A stretch of 64,000 nt of DNA from UBA1672 sp050633325 (GTDB taxonomy: Bacteria; Pseudomonadota; Alphaproteobacteria; Micavibrionales; Micavibrionaceae): contig JBOEGH010000007.1 in assembly GCA_050633325.1 (NCBI GenBank), positions 77,590 through 141,589 of the forward strand, written 5' to 3'. Below are positions 1-9,397 of the stretch, piece after piece (the stretch's first letter is position 1; each line of letters starts with the position of its first letter). The notes under the pieces are model-generated. The model searched no databases, had not been told where the DNA came from, and saw nothing but the letters and a program-made list of their open reading frames with translations. The position numbers and the translations under genes are program-made.

Positions 1-1262
1 CCTGAGCTTTTACCATACCAACCATCATTTGTTACATTTAGCAAAACATCAGGAGTGGTTTTAATATTGCTGATAATAGGGAATATAACCTCATAGCAAA
101 TAAAGGGTAAGAAATTTAACCCTTCCGGAGTTTTAAATGCATGGTGGTTTGAACCTTCTTTAAATCCTGAGAAACCTACAATTGGTGATATGTTTAAAAT
201 ATCATCAAATGGCATGTACTCGCCAAAAGGAACTAGGTGATGTTTATCATATGTGTTTATAATTTCTGCGTTATCATTAAATACTATTATACTGTTATAG
301 TACTCTTCTTGTTCACCGTTGTAACGTAAAGCACCGGTTATTAAGTAGGCTTCACCATCATAGCTGCTTAGCATATGTTTAATATTATTTCTTGCCCATG
401 GTGTGTCGATTACATCCTGTGACATCGCTGTTTCAGGCCATATAATATAATGTATTGAAGGTTTGGAACTATCTGCATTAAGATTATCAGCTTTACTAGC
501 TCTATAGTAAGATAAGTTCAGCTGCTTCTTAAAGTTTTTGGCTCTGTTTTCCGGTTTCCACTTTTCACTCTGCTTAATATTGGGCTGTATTACTACTATG
601 TTGTAGTTATCATGATACTTAATAGGGTTGGCATTTATACGGTAAACTCCATACATGTATGCGCTAATTATACTTACGCTAATTATAGCGGAGAATATCA
701 GTTTATGATTTTTCTTATGTTGGGATATTATAAGAAACCCTGGAGAACATGCCCAAAATATAGTGATAAGTGTTAATAAATATATAGAAGATATAGATGC
801 AGTTTGAGCAATAGGCAGAATATCAATCCAACTATAGCCGTATAAGTTCCAAGGAAATCCAGTTAATAAATGGCCACGAGCATATTCTGATATAAACAGA
901 CAAGTAACAAAGCCTATATAAGACGCTACATTATTGATATCTTTATATAGACGCTTATATGCATAGCATCCAATGGCAGTGAATAATGAAAGTACTATGG
1001 GCAACCCAGAAACAGCAAAGGGCCAAGCCCAATAATATGGATTATCTTCGATAAGCAGAGCATTTCCAACCCAAGCCAAGCTAAAGCCAAAATACCCAAG
1101 CGAGAATATAAACCCTGATAACGATGCATCAAACGGTGTTTTTGACTTTGTAATATTAATATAGATGTAGCTTAGGCTGATAAACAATATAGGCCAAAAG
1201 TTAATTGGCGCCATAGACAACGATAAAAAAGACCCAAAAAATAAGGTAATTAGATTCTTCAT
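1..1262 (-). CDS. lnt: Apolipoprotein N-acyltransferase, C-terminus cut by window edge
   Basis: Transfers the third acyl chain from phospholipid to the N-terminal Cys of apolipoproteins in the inner membrane. About 420 residues are visible from the ATG at 1262, which follows no strong ribosome site. The N-terminal half is a run of hydrophobic segments; the rest is the nitrilase domain. The catalytic triad of the family is visible: Glu in WPETA (about residue 276), Lys in YDKHH (about 340) and Cys in ICYEV (about 388), followed by NVTNDGWYGKSS. The stop codon lies outside the window. It is the last gene visible of the miaB-phoH-ybeY-corC-lnt cluster, an order typical of Alphaproteobacteria. 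Confidence 0.95.
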   Translation of the reverse strand, partial: MKNLITLFFGSFLSLSMAPINFWPILFISLSYIYINITKSKTPFDASLSGFIFSLGYFGFSLAWVGNALLIEDNPYYWAWPFAVSGLPIVLSLFTAIGCYAYKRLYKDINNVASYIGFVTCLFISEYARGHLLTGFPWNLYGYSWIDILPIAQTASISSIYLLTLITIFWACSPGFLIISQHKKNHKLIFSAIISVSIISAYMYGVYRINANPIKYHDNYNIVVIQPNIKQSEKWKPENRAKNFKKQLNLSYYRASKADNLNADSSKPSIHYIIWPETAMSQDVIDTPWARNNIKHMLSSYDGEAYLITGALRYNGEQEEYYNSIIVFNDNAEIINTYDKHHLVPFGEYMPFDDILNISPIVGFSGFKEGSNHHAFKTPEGLNFLPFICYEVIFPIISNIKTTPDVLLNVTNDGWYGKSS

Positions 1263-1309
1263 AATGATTATTATGCGCCTTGTGCTTTATAGGTAACTAT
1301 TAATTAGGG

Positions 1310-2254
1310 CTAGTCGTCTTTATTTTTGTTGTCTGGTATTTCACGTATATGTATACGCTTTACACGGCGTGGGTCTGCCTCAATGATTTCAAATATCATA
1401 CCGCTTTTATGTGTTATCACTTCTCCTCTGGCTGGTACACGCTCTGCCAAAAAGAAAATTAGCCCTCCTAAAGTATCGTTTTCTTGACGCTCTTCATCGC
1501 TAAGGATATTACCAAATATTTCTTCGAACTCCTCCAGATCAACGCGCGCATCTGCAGTGACTGTGCCGTCTGTATCCACAACTATCTCAGTGTGATCGTC
1601 TGGGTCGTGCTCATCATCAATTTCGCCTACGATGGATTCTATAACATCACCAATTGTTACTAACCCATCAATACCGCCAAACTCATCCACGACTAAAACC
1701 ATATGTTTTCGTGTTATACGCATTTGCAATAAAAGGTCTAACATTTTAATTGATGGCGATACTATCGGAACATTACGTACTAGATTCTGAACATCAATAT
1801 CTTCTTCGCGTGATATTGAAGCCATTATGTCCTTAACATGAATTGATCCGATAACATTATCTAAAGTGTCCATATAAACGGGAAGTCGACTATATTGGCG
1901 TTCAGATAGTAAGGCAAACAGGTCCTCTTTTGATATGTCATGATTTATCGCAATTATATCTGCGCGTGGTATCATAATATCTGCCGCGCATTTATCGCGC
2001 AGTTCAAGAACATTTGCGATCAATGTTTTCTCATGCACTGACATTGATGTTTCTACAGCATCCGCAGATTCATCTTCTATATATTCTTCTATAGTTTCAC
2101 GTAAAGTTGGATCCTGTGCGGGCTTAATCATGTTTTTAACAAAAGATATAATCCCCGAAGCAGGGGACATGTCACCATCAACACCACCTTCATGCTTATT
2201 ATGCGTAGGTGATGATGCTATTTCTTCTTCGTTCTTTTTAATAACTTTTAACAT
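1310..2254 (-). CDS. corC: CorC/HlyC-type CBS-domain protein
   Basis: Cytosolic protein of about 314 aa with a CBS pair and a C-terminal CorC_HlyC (transporter-associated) domain; relatives are linked to Mg/Co efflux or hemolysin C. An acidic N-terminal stretch leads to the family signature MIPRADI (about residue 94), and the second CBS carries VDEFGGIDGLVT. The C-terminal domain spans roughly residues 220-305. There is no N-terminal membrane domain, so this is the short CorC type. I chose the ATG at 2254; a TTG two codons upstream (2260) is an alternative. It sits 28 bp after ybeY and 47 bp before lnt in one minus-strand operon. Confidence 0.92.
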   Translation of the reverse strand: MLKVIKKNEEEIASSPTHNKHEGGVDGDMSPASGIISFVKNMIKPAQDPTLRETIEEYIEDESADAVETSMSVHEKTLIANVLELRDKCAADIMIPRADIIAINHDISKEDLFALLSERQYSRLPVYMDTLDNVIGSIHVKDIMASISREEDIDVQNLVRNVPIVSPSIKMLDLLLQMRITRKHMVLVVDEFGGIDGLVTIGDVIESIVGEIDDEHDPDDHTEIVVDTDGTVTADARVDLEEFEEIFGNILSDEERQENDTLGGLIFFLAERVPARGEVITHKSGMIFEIIEADPRRVKRIHIREIPDNKNKDD

Positions 2255-2282
2255 GATCAATATTTTCTATTCTGACATAAAC

Positions 2283-2774
2283 TTATTTGATTTCATATGG
2301 GTTTTTTATATCCATAGAATTTAAAATTTCAACTTCTAAAGACTCCATTACTCTCGCACTCTCGTCACATTGGTGATCATAGTGAAGCAAATGCAAGCAT
2401 CCATGTACAAGCATGTGTGTGTAATGATCCGACACAGATTTATTCTGATGATTGGCTTCTGCGCATATAGTCTCATAAGCGATTATTATGTCACCAAGAT
2501 TTATAAAAGGAATAGATATGCTGGAATCATCGTTATCTTCGGTTTGAGGAAATGATAAGACATTTGTAGGCTTATCTTTATCACGATATGTTTTATTTAG
2601 ATTTTGAACCAACTCATCATCAGCCAATACAACGCTTACCTCCAACTCTTGATTTGAATAGGAGGAATGACCCAATACTTTTGTTATGGCGATATTTGTT
2701 AACTCTTCAATTTCGGAAATAACTGAAAGCCAACGATCATCCTCAACGGTAATATCTATTTCAAAAAGGGACAT
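2283..2774 (-). CDS. ybeY: Endoribonuclease YbeY
   Basis: Single-strand endoribonuclease needed for 16S rRNA 3'-end maturation and ribosome quality control in the cytoplasm. The 163-aa protein has the zinc motif HGCLHLLHYDH at residues 124-134, so the ligands are H124, H128 and H134. The Gly before YDH in the usual HGxLHLxGYDH is His here. It lies 3 bp downstream of phoH, the classic ybeZ-ybeY pairing, and is probably translated with it. Confidence 0.95.
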   Translation of the reverse strand: MSLFEIDITVEDDRWLSVISEIEELTNIAITKVLGHSSYSNQELEVSVVLADDELVQNLNKTYRDKDKPTNVLSFPQTEDNDDSSISIPFINLGDIIIAYETICAEANHQNKSVSDHYTHMLVHGCLHLLHYDHQCDESARVMESLEVEILNSMDIKNPYEIK

Positions 2775-2777
2775 GAT

Positions 2778-3731
2778 TTATTTGTTGTGGCCTTCATATG
2801 CTTTTATTATTTTTCGAACCAGATTATGACGAATAACATCTTCACCGGCAAAAGTAACAAAACCTATATCCTTAACATCACCAAGGATATCTATTGCCTC
2901 TGTTAAACCGGATTTAATGTGGCCGGGAAGGTCGGTTTGCGTCGCGTCACCGGTAATAACCATATGTGATGCTTCTCCCATTCGGGTTAAAAACATCTTC
3001 ATCTGTGCGCAAGTTGTATTTTGCGCTTCATCAAGAATAACGAAAGAATGTGCAAGCGTGCGTCCACGCATAAATGCAAGTGGTGCAATTTCTATCTCTC
3101 TTGCCTCTATTTTTTTAAGAAGAAAATCCCATGGCAACATATCTTGTAAAGCGTCATATATTGGCCGCATATACGGATCAACCTTTTCCTTCATATCTCC
3201 CGGCAGAAAGCCTAAGTTCTCACCAGCCTCGACAGCGGGGCGCGTAAATATCAGACGTTCAACCTTTCCCTGTAAATACATATCAACCCCCGCAGCAACG
3301 GCAAGATATGTCTTACCGGTTCCGGCAGGGCCAAGGCCAAATACCATGTCATTTTTATTTATAAGTTTTAGATATTTCTCTTGGTTTGGTGATCTTGGAA
3401 CAATTGTTTTGTTTTTGGTCTTTATAACAACGGAGCTTTTATTATCTGCCTTTTTGCTTTTTGAAGTTTTTTTGAAACGAAGTTCCGCATCAATATCAGC
3501 ATGAGTGATGTTAAGCAGCTCTTCTTTTTCCAAGCGCTTGTCTAAAGACAGAAGTACAGTTTTAGCCTTGTTAGTGGCATCCTTTGAACCACTCATCCGA
3601 AGAAGATTACCTCGATCGGAAATGTGAATATCCAGCTTTTTTTCCAGATAAGATAAGTGCTCGTTATACTCACCAAACAACAGGGATATTCTATTGTTAT
3701 CAGGAAATTCTAATATTATTTCTTTGGTCAA
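2778..3731 (-). CDS. phoH: PhoH-like ATPase (YbeZ)
   Basis: Cytosolic P-loop ATPase of the PhoH/YbeZ family, thought to act with YbeY in RNA metabolism. Residues 1-80 form the N-terminal region of the family, residues 85-112 are a Lys/Ser-rich linker, and the ATPase core follows. Walker A is GPAGTGKT (134-141) and Walker B is VILDEAQ (about 231-237). The start is the TTG at 3731; a GAGGTG ribosome site ten bases upstream supports it. It sits between miaB (87 bp upstream) and ybeY. The length of 317 aa is normal for the family. Confidence 0.94.
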   Translation of the reverse strand: MTKEIILEFPDNNRISLLFGEYNEHLSYLEKKLDIHISDRGNLLRMSGSKDATNKAKTVLLSLDKRLEKEELLNITHADIDAELRFKKTSKSKKADNKSSVVIKTKNKTIVPRSPNQEKYLKLINKNDMVFGLGPAGTGKTYLAVAAGVDMYLQGKVERLIFTRPAVEAGENLGFLPGDMKEKVDPYMRPIYDALQDMLPWDFLLKKIEAREIEIAPLAFMRGRTLAHSFVILDEAQNTTCAQMKMFLTRMGEASHMVITGDATQTDLPGHIKSGLTEAIDILGDVKDIGFVTFAGEDVIRHNLVRKIIKAYEGHNK

Positions 3732-3818
3732 ATTATGTTTTCACCTCAATAATTGTAAGTGCCTTTATTATAACACAAAACCGTAAAAATTTGTATTAAT
3801 TTAGGTTTATGCTATGGC

Positions 3819-5180
3819 TTAGGCTGCCTCATCATCGATGATGTCGATATTACCTGTAAGAGAATTATCAAAGGCCTCGGTAATATTAACATCAACAATA
3901 CTACCGATAAGGCGATCGTTACCGTTAACATATACAGATTGAGAGTAGGGGCTACGCCCTGTTATTTGTCCGTCTTTCTTGCCTTTTCTATCAAATAGAA
4001 CTGGCATCGTTTTACCCTCACAAGTTTTGTTGAACGTGGTCTGCTGCTCATTTATTAATGCCTGAAAACGCTGTAAACGCTCTGATGCAATATGATCTGG
4101 TACTAATGCGGCTTGGATACTTGCCGCCGGTGTTCCGGGACGTGCGCTATATTTAAATGAATAACAAGAAACATACCCTGTATCACGAGCAAGTTGCATA
4201 CTGTCTTCAAAATCTTGTTCTGTCTCACCAGGGAAGCCGATAATGTAATCCGAACTAAAGGCAATGTCAGGACGACTTTTACGTAGTTTAGCAATAACAT
4301 CGCGGTAAACATCTGCTTTATGCTTTCGGTTCATTGCTTCTAATATTCTGTCAGAGCCACTTTGAACAGGCAGATGCAAGAAAGGCATTAATTTTTGCAC
4401 TTCTCCATGTACTGCAATCAATTCATCATCCATATCACGTGGGTGAGAGGTGCTGTATCTTATGCGCTCCAAACCATTTATTTCTGATATTTTGCTGATT
4501 AAGCTTGCTAGATTCGATGTCCCGCCATTTTTTGTATCACCATGATATGCGTTAACATTCTGGCCAAGTAACATGATTTCAAGCGCCCCTTGATCAACCA
4601 GCCTATGTGCCTCTTCAATAACATCTTGTTCACTTCGGGAATATTCTCCCCCGCGTGTATAGGGAACAACACAAAAAGTACAAAACTTGTCACAGCCTTC
4701 TTGAATAGAAAGGAAAGCAGATGCTCCCTCTATTGTGTGTTCGTCTGGAAGGTGATCGAATTTAGAAATTGTTGGGAATTCAGTATTTATAACACGATCT
4801 TCACCAGATGCCTTCAGAATCATTTCAGGTAATTCATGATAAGTTTGTGGCCCAAATACCATATCTACATATGGAGCGCGCTCTAATATAAAGTCACCTT
4901 CTGCCTGTGCAACACAACCAGCAACGGCGATCAGCATTTTACCGCCTTTTTCCTCTTTCTGATCTTTATGTACACGCAGTCGACCAAGTTCTGAAAACAC
5001 TTTGTCTGTTGCTTTTTCACGGATATGGCATGTATTTAGAATCATCATATCTGCATCAACCGGAGTATCCACAGCTTTATAGCCAAGCGAAGAGAGTATA
5101 TCGCTCATACGGTTACTGTCATAGACATTCATCTGACAGCCCCATGTCTTAATAAACAGTTTCTTGTGTGTTTGCGTCAT
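3819..5180 (-). CDS. miaB: tRNA-2-methylthio-N6-dimethylallyladenosine synthase
   Basis: Radical-SAM methylthiotransferase that adds the 2-methylthio group to i6A37 of tRNAs. The 453-aa protein has the three domains expected. The N-terminal UPF0004 domain carries cluster cysteines C15 (WGCQMN), C51 (NTCHIRE) and C89 (GCVAQ). The radical-SAM motif CDKFCTFC supplies C163, C167 and C170. The C-terminal TRAM domain covers about residues 385-450. It is the first gene of the minus-strand cluster and is divergent from the dehydrogenase at 5268 across an 87-bp AT-rich gap. Confidence 0.97.
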   Translation of the reverse strand: MTQTHKKLFIKTWGCQMNVYDSNRMSDILSSLGYKAVDTPVDADMMILNTCHIREKATDKVFSELGRLRVHKDQKEEKGGKMLIAVAGCVAQAEGDFILERAPYVDMVFGPQTYHELPEMILKASGEDRVINTEFPTISKFDHLPDEHTIEGASAFLSIQEGCDKFCTFCVVPYTRGGEYSRSEQDVIEEAHRLVDQGALEIMLLGQNVNAYHGDTKNGGTSNLASLISKISEINGLERIRYSTSHPRDMDDELIAVHGEVQKLMPFLHLPVQSGSDRILEAMNRKHKADVYRDVIAKLRKSRPDIAFSSDYIIGFPGETEQDFEDSMQLARDTGYVSCYSFKYSARPGTPAASIQAALVPDHIASERLQRFQALINEQQTTFNKTCEGKTMPVLFDRKGKKDGQITGRSPYSQSVYVNGNDRLIGSIVDVNITEAFDNSLTGNIDIIDDEAA

Positions 5181-5267
5181 GATATATTACACTTATCTTT
5201 TATATTCTGTATTTAGTATCTGTGTCATAAACCATATAAACATATTGTAAATCAAGAGTTATACCTC

Positions 5268-6215
5268 ATGAAAAGAACAGTTTTAGCACTTCAGCCTCTA
5301 CTTAATTGCGAAATGGAAACGTTAGAGCATAAGTTTAATGTTATTAAACTATGGGAAAGCACAAAACCAGACAGCGTTATATTAGATAACTCAACTGATA
5401 TTACCGCTATATTATCCACATATAACGGTAGCGGCGTAAGTAAACGCCTGATGGAAGCGTTACCAAATCTGGAGATAATTGCTCAATTCGGGGTTGGATA
5501 CGACAATATAGATTTAGTCGCTGCAAAAGATAGGGGGATTGTTGTTACCAATACTCCTGATGTTTTAACCGATGATACTGCCGATGTTGCGTTGTTTCTT
5601 ATGCTTAATGTTGCGAGAAGAGCCGTTGAGGCAGATATGTTTGTACGTGTCGGACGTTGGCATTCAGGTGCTATGCCGTTGAGCACTTCAATTTCAGGCA
5701 AGACTGTTGGCATTGTGGGGCTGGGGAATATAGGTAAAGCAATTGCACAACGTGCCGCGGCTTTTAATACAAAAATTATATATAATTCACGAAGTCAAAA
5801 AGATGTTCCATATACATATTACAAAGACCTAAAGGAAATGGCAGAGGCATCTGATTTTTTAATATTGGCATGTGCAGGTGGTGAGGAAACAAAAAATATC
5901 ATTAATCATGAAATACTAGATGCACTTGGTAAAAATGGTTACTTGATCAATATTGCACGTGGCAGCGTTGTAAATGAAGAGGATCTTTTAATTGCACTTC
6001 GCAATAAATCAATTGCAGGGGCGGGGCTTGATGTATATTCAAACGAGCCGAATGTGCCTGACGAAATGATTAAAATGGATAATGTTGTATTATCTCCACA
6101 TGTTGGATCTGCAACGGTTGAAACAAGATCAAAAATGGGGCAGCTTGTGATCGATAATTTTACGGCTCATTTTGAAGGGCAACCATTATTAACACCCGTT
6201 AAATTAGCTAGTTAA
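5268..6215 (+). CDS. D-isomer-specific 2-hydroxyacid dehydrogenase
   Basis: Predicted cytosolic NAD(P)H-dependent reductase of 2-oxoacids such as glyoxylate or hydroxypyruvate. The 315-aa protein has the split catalytic domain (FGVGYDNIDL near residue 75; NIARGSVVNEEDL near 230; PHVGSATVETR near 283) around a Rossmann domain with GLGNIG at 151-156. The Arg, Glu and His of the family triad lie in these motifs. It is closest in appearance to the GhrB/GyaR-like branch, but the exact substrate cannot be read from sequence. It is followed within 20 bp by a small exported protein. Confidence 0.88.
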   Translation: MKRTVLALQPLLNCEMETLEHKFNVIKLWESTKPDSVILDNSTDITAILSTYNGSGVSKRLMEALPNLEIIAQFGVGYDNIDLVAAKDRGIVVTNTPDVLTDDTADVALFLMLNVARRAVEADMFVRVGRWHSGAMPLSTSISGKTVGIVGLGNIGKAIAQRAAAFNTKIIYNSRSQKDVPYTYYKDLKEMAEASDFLILACAGGEETKNIINHEILDALGKNGYLINIARGSVVNEEDLLIALRNKSIAGAGLDVYSNEPNVPDEMIKMDNVVLSPHVGSATVETRSKMGQLVIDNFTAHFEGQPLLTPVKLAS

Positions 6216-6234
6216 TTTGAGGATAAAAACAGTA

Positions 6235-6711
6235 ATGAGATTTATACTAACTGTACTACTGAGTATCACCTTTTCAAACTCTGCAATTGCAGCCGGATGC
6301 TATAGCCCACGTGAAGCAGAAGCAGAACAAGGTATAAGAATTCACAGCGAACTTATGGTTATTGGGCTTAATTGTGCGCATATGGCCGATGCAAATGGCA
6401 ACAATCTGTATATGGAGCACAAAAAATTTACTGCCAAGCATGAAGATTTATTCGCTAAATACGAAAAAATACTCATGGAATATATGCAGAAAAACGGAAC
6501 TAATAATGCTGAAAAAAGCATGCACAAACTGCGCACTGACTTTGCAAACAAAATATCAAATGATGCCGCGGTTATGCGCCCTGATATATTTTGCAGAACA
6601 TTTTCTTCACGTATTGAAAAAGCAACAAAGATGGATCGTACAACACTTCGTAAATGGGCGGCTACTCCATATGTAGAACATCCGGTTTCTAAACCACTTT
6701 GTGAGGGATAA
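6235..6711 (+). CDS. Exported protein of unknown function, four cysteines
   Basis: I do not recognise the family. The ATG at 6235 is preceded by GAGG twelve bases upstream and gives a clean Sec signal peptide (MRFILTVLLS core, cleavage after AIAA). The mature part is about 138 residues and rich in Lys, Met and Ala, with cysteines in GCYS, LNCAHM, FCRTF and PLCEG. These could form two disulfides in the periplasm. The middle is predicted helical and highly charged. A TTG at 6217 would extend the N-terminus but lacks a ribosome site. It may be cotranscribed with the dehydrogenase upstream. Confidence 0.72.
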   Translation: MRFILTVLLSITFSNSAIAAGCYSPREAEAEQGIRIHSELMVIGLNCAHMADANGNNLYMEHKKFTAKHEDLFAKYEKILMEYMQKNGTNNAEKSMHKLRTDFANKISNDAAVMRPDIFCRTFSSRIEKATKMDRTTLRKWAATPYVEHPVSKPLCEG

Positions 6712-6828
6712 CCGAATACGGATATAATTAATCTGGATAAGTTACTGTTTTTTATAACAATATCTTTAAATCATATCATTTAAACATTAACCTTGTCTTA
6801 GATATATTCTAGATGAGGTAAGTATTTT

Positions 6829-8277
6829 ATGAGCATAGATACTCAAATTGACGCGTTTTTTGAACCAATTGGAAAAGCTTCCTCATCTATTATTTTTTAT
6901 TCCGTTCCCCTTATGGAAGGCGTTGAAGTAAAACTTATTCTTGTCTGGCTGGCTCTTGCAGCCGTTTTTTTTACCCTTTATCTAGGCTTTATTAACATAC
7001 GATTTTTCGGCCGCGCAGTTAAACTTTTGTTTGGCGAGGGGATGCAAAAATCCGACAATGGAGAGATAACTCAATTTCAGGCGCTAATGGCTTCACTGTC
7101 AGGGACGGTAGGATTAGGTAATATCAGTGGAGTTGCAATTGCAATATCTGTTGGCGGACCTGGGGCGGTGTTTTGGATGACCGTTATGGGATTTTTAGGT
7201 ATGTCATCAAAATTTGCTGAGGTTATGCTGGGTGTAAAATATCGTATTCACCCAGATGAAAACAATCCGCAAAGGGTTTCCGGTGGCCCTATGTATTATT
7301 TAAAGGAAGGCTTCTCTCGTAAAGGACTACCAAGTATAGGTAAATTTATGGCTGGTATGTTTGCTGTTTTTTGCATTATTGGTGCAATTGGTGGCGGTAA
7401 TATGTATCAAGCTAATCAGGCGTTTGAACAAGTGTTAGTCGCGACAACACCAGATGGTGGTGCAAGCTTTCTCGTCGGATATGGTTGGGCAGCAGGACTT
7501 GTTTTGTCATTATTAGTGGGTGCGGTCATTCTGGGAGGCTTAAAATCTATTGCCAGTGTTGCTTCTAAATTAGTGCCTGCAATGGCATTATTATACCTAA
7601 TGGCAGGTTTGGTTGTAATTTTTATAAATATTGACCAACTACCATCTGCATTTGGGGTGATAATAAAAACAGCATTTTCAATGGAGGCGGGTATTGGCGG
7701 CTTGTTAGGTGGGATACTTATTGGTGTACAACGCGCGGCATTCTCAAATGAGGCTGCATTGGGATCTGCATCAATTGTCCAATCAACAACAAAAACCGAC
7801 GGACCTGTGGGTACAGGTATTGTTGCTATGCTTGGTCCGTTTATAGATACCATTGTTATTTGTAATGTTACTGCATTGGTAATTGTTATAACCGGTGTAT
7901 ATACGCAAACAGATGGAAGTATAGCAGGAGTCGCTTTGACCTCTATGGCGTTTGAAAGTGTAATACCAAGCTTTAAATATGCACTGACCGGTGCTGTTTT
8001 ACTTTTTGCATACTCGACAATGATTAGCTGGTATTACTGTGGTGCGGTATGTTTTCGTTATCTTTTTGGAGAAAATGATAAGATTGAAAACCTTTTCAAA
8101 GTATTCTTTTGTTCATGCATAGTTGTTGGCGCGTCTGCAAAGCTTGGTAACTTAATTGATTTTGCTGATGCTGCGATGATGTCTATGGCGATACCAAATG
8201 TAATTGCACTTTATATATTTGCCCCAGAAATAAAAAAAGATGTGAAAGAATACGTGCAAGCTCTTAAAAAATCATAA
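6829..8277 (+). CDS. Sodium:alanine/glycine symporter (AGCS family)
   Basis: Inner-membrane Na+-coupled amino-acid carrier for alanine and/or glycine. At 482 aa it has the family length and about ten or eleven hydrophobic segments, with AGCS landmarks such as GTVGLGNISGVA, GGPMYYLKEG and a glycine-rich GIGGLLGGI stretch. A GAGGT ribosome site lies about ten bases before the ATG at 6829. It stands alone between a small exported protein and a HAD hydrolase. Na+ coupling fits with the Na+-NQR operon in the same window. Confidence 0.92.
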   Translation: MSIDTQIDAFFEPIGKASSSIIFYSVPLMEGVEVKLILVWLALAAVFFTLYLGFINIRFFGRAVKLLFGEGMQKSDNGEITQFQALMASLSGTVGLGNISGVAIAISVGGPGAVFWMTVMGFLGMSSKFAEVMLGVKYRIHPDENNPQRVSGGPMYYLKEGFSRKGLPSIGKFMAGMFAVFCIIGAIGGGNMYQANQAFEQVLVATTPDGGASFLVGYGWAAGLVLSLLVGAVILGGLKSIASVASKLVPAMALLYLMAGLVVIFINIDQLPSAFGVIIKTAFSMEAGIGGLLGGILIGVQRAAFSNEAALGSASIVQSTTKTDGPVGTGIVAMLGPFIDTIVICNVTALVIVITGVYTQTDGSIAGVALTSMAFESVIPSFKYALTGAVLLFAYSTMISWYYCGAVCFRYLFGENDKIENLFKVFFCSCIVVGASAKLGNLIDFADAAMMSMAIPNVIALYIFAPEIKKDVKEYVQALKKS

Positions 8278-8377
8278 TAATTTACCTTTTGTAAAACTCT
8301 ATTGATTAGACTGCACCTTACAAGCATAATGCACGTACAAATATCTATGTGTGCAACAATATTTTAAGAGGTATAAA

Positions 8378-9325
8378 GTGAGTGGGCCAAGTAAAATTGT
8401 TAATACAAAATTCTGTGAAGGTATTTCAGATATATCAGACAGTTATTCAGGATTCCTAATTGATCAATGGGGAGTTTTGCATGATGGAGTCAAAGCATAT
8501 GACGGTGTAATTGACTGCTTAAAACAATTAAAAGAACGCCAAAAGCATGTAATAATCCTTTCCAATTCAGGCAAAAGAGCCAAGGATAACGCGGATCGTT
8601 TAAGTGATCTTGGTATCACGTCTGAGCTGTATGACCAGATCATTACCTCTGGTGAAGTTACGTGGCAAGGTTTAGACAAGCAGGATGAAGGCTATTTTAA
8701 AAATATAGGTAAAAAATGCATTGTTATAAGCAGGGGCGGCGATCGATCAATTGTTAACTCTTTAGATGTTGAAGTGGTTGATGAACCCAAAGATGCTGAC
8801 TTTTTAATCATCAGCGGTACGGACGCACCTGATAAAACATTAGAAGATTATGAGCCTCTATTAAAAGAATCGGCGAGATATAACCTGAAGGCAGTCTGCG
8901 CAAACCCTGACAGTCTGGGTATTATGGGTGGTCGTAACATTATGGGGCCTGGCACTTTGGCCGCCAGATACAAAGATTTTGGTGGAATAGTAGAATATAT
9001 AGGGAAACCTCATAAATTTATTTTCCAGCACTGCATGAAAATTCTACAGGAAAATAATATTTACCCCGGTCAGACTGTTATGATAGGTGACACGATGGCA
9101 CATGATATTTTAGGTGGTTCGCTTGTAAATATTGATACTTGCCTAATAACACGTGGTATACATAACTCTGTATTTGCACACTGCAAAGAACCAGCAGAAA
9201 TTGATCAAGCGCTAGACATACTTGTACGTCAATATAACAACGTACGACCCAAATATTTGGTAAGTGATTTAAATTGGGGTAAAGCATTGCCAGATAGAAA
9301 ACACAGAAAGCGTGTTGCTAAATAA
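8378..9325 (+). CDS. HAD-IIA superfamily hydrolase (TIGR01459 type)
   Basis: Predicted cytosolic phosphatase-like protein of the NagD/HAD-IIA class, TIGR01459 subgroup common in Alphaproteobacteria. Motif I is IDQWGVLHDG near the N-terminus: the nucleophilic Asp is kept, and the second Asp of DxD is replaced by Trp, as I recall for this subgroup. Motif II is ILSNSG and motif IV is MIGDTMAHDI. I chose the GTG at 8378 because AAGAGG lies six bases upstream; a GTG at 8351 has no such site. The product is 315 aa. The physiological substrate is unknown. Confidence 0.85.
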   Translation: MSGPSKIVNTKFCEGISDISDSYSGFLIDQWGVLHDGVKAYDGVIDCLKQLKERQKHVIILSNSGKRAKDNADRLSDLGITSELYDQIITSGEVTWQGLDKQDEGYFKNIGKKCIVISRGGDRSIVNSLDVEVVDEPKDADFLIISGTDAPDKTLEDYEPLLKESARYNLKAVCANPDSLGIMGGRNIMGPGTLAARYKDFGGIVEYIGKPHKFIFQHCMKILQENNIYPGQTVMIGDTMAHDILGGSLVNIDTCLITRGIHNSVFAHCKEPAEIDQALDILVRQYNNVRPKYLVSDLNWGKALPDRKHRKRVAK

Positions 9326-9351
9326 TTACCTGTTTATTTCTGAAAAATTAA

Positions 9352-9397
9352 ATATCTGGAATTAATGAATTATATTTTATTTATTGATTCCAGATAT
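9352..9397. terminator. Long stem-loop between convergent genes, probable bidirectional terminator
   Basis: An 11-bp perfect inverted repeat (ATATCTGGAAT at 9352-9362 and its complement at 9387-9397) extends inward on the plus-strand transcript to about 19 pairs including two G-U pairs, leaving an 8-base loop. For the minus-strand patatin gene, the 5' arm is made by its last codons and the stem is followed by TTAATTTTT, as in an intrinsic terminator. On the plus strand no T-tract follows, so function there is less sure. Confidence 0.55.

Noticed and set aside
1255..1275. Fur-box-like ATAATGATTATTATG near the lnt start
   Set aside because: It is AT-rich by chance-level composition and lies over a start codon of a non-iron gene.
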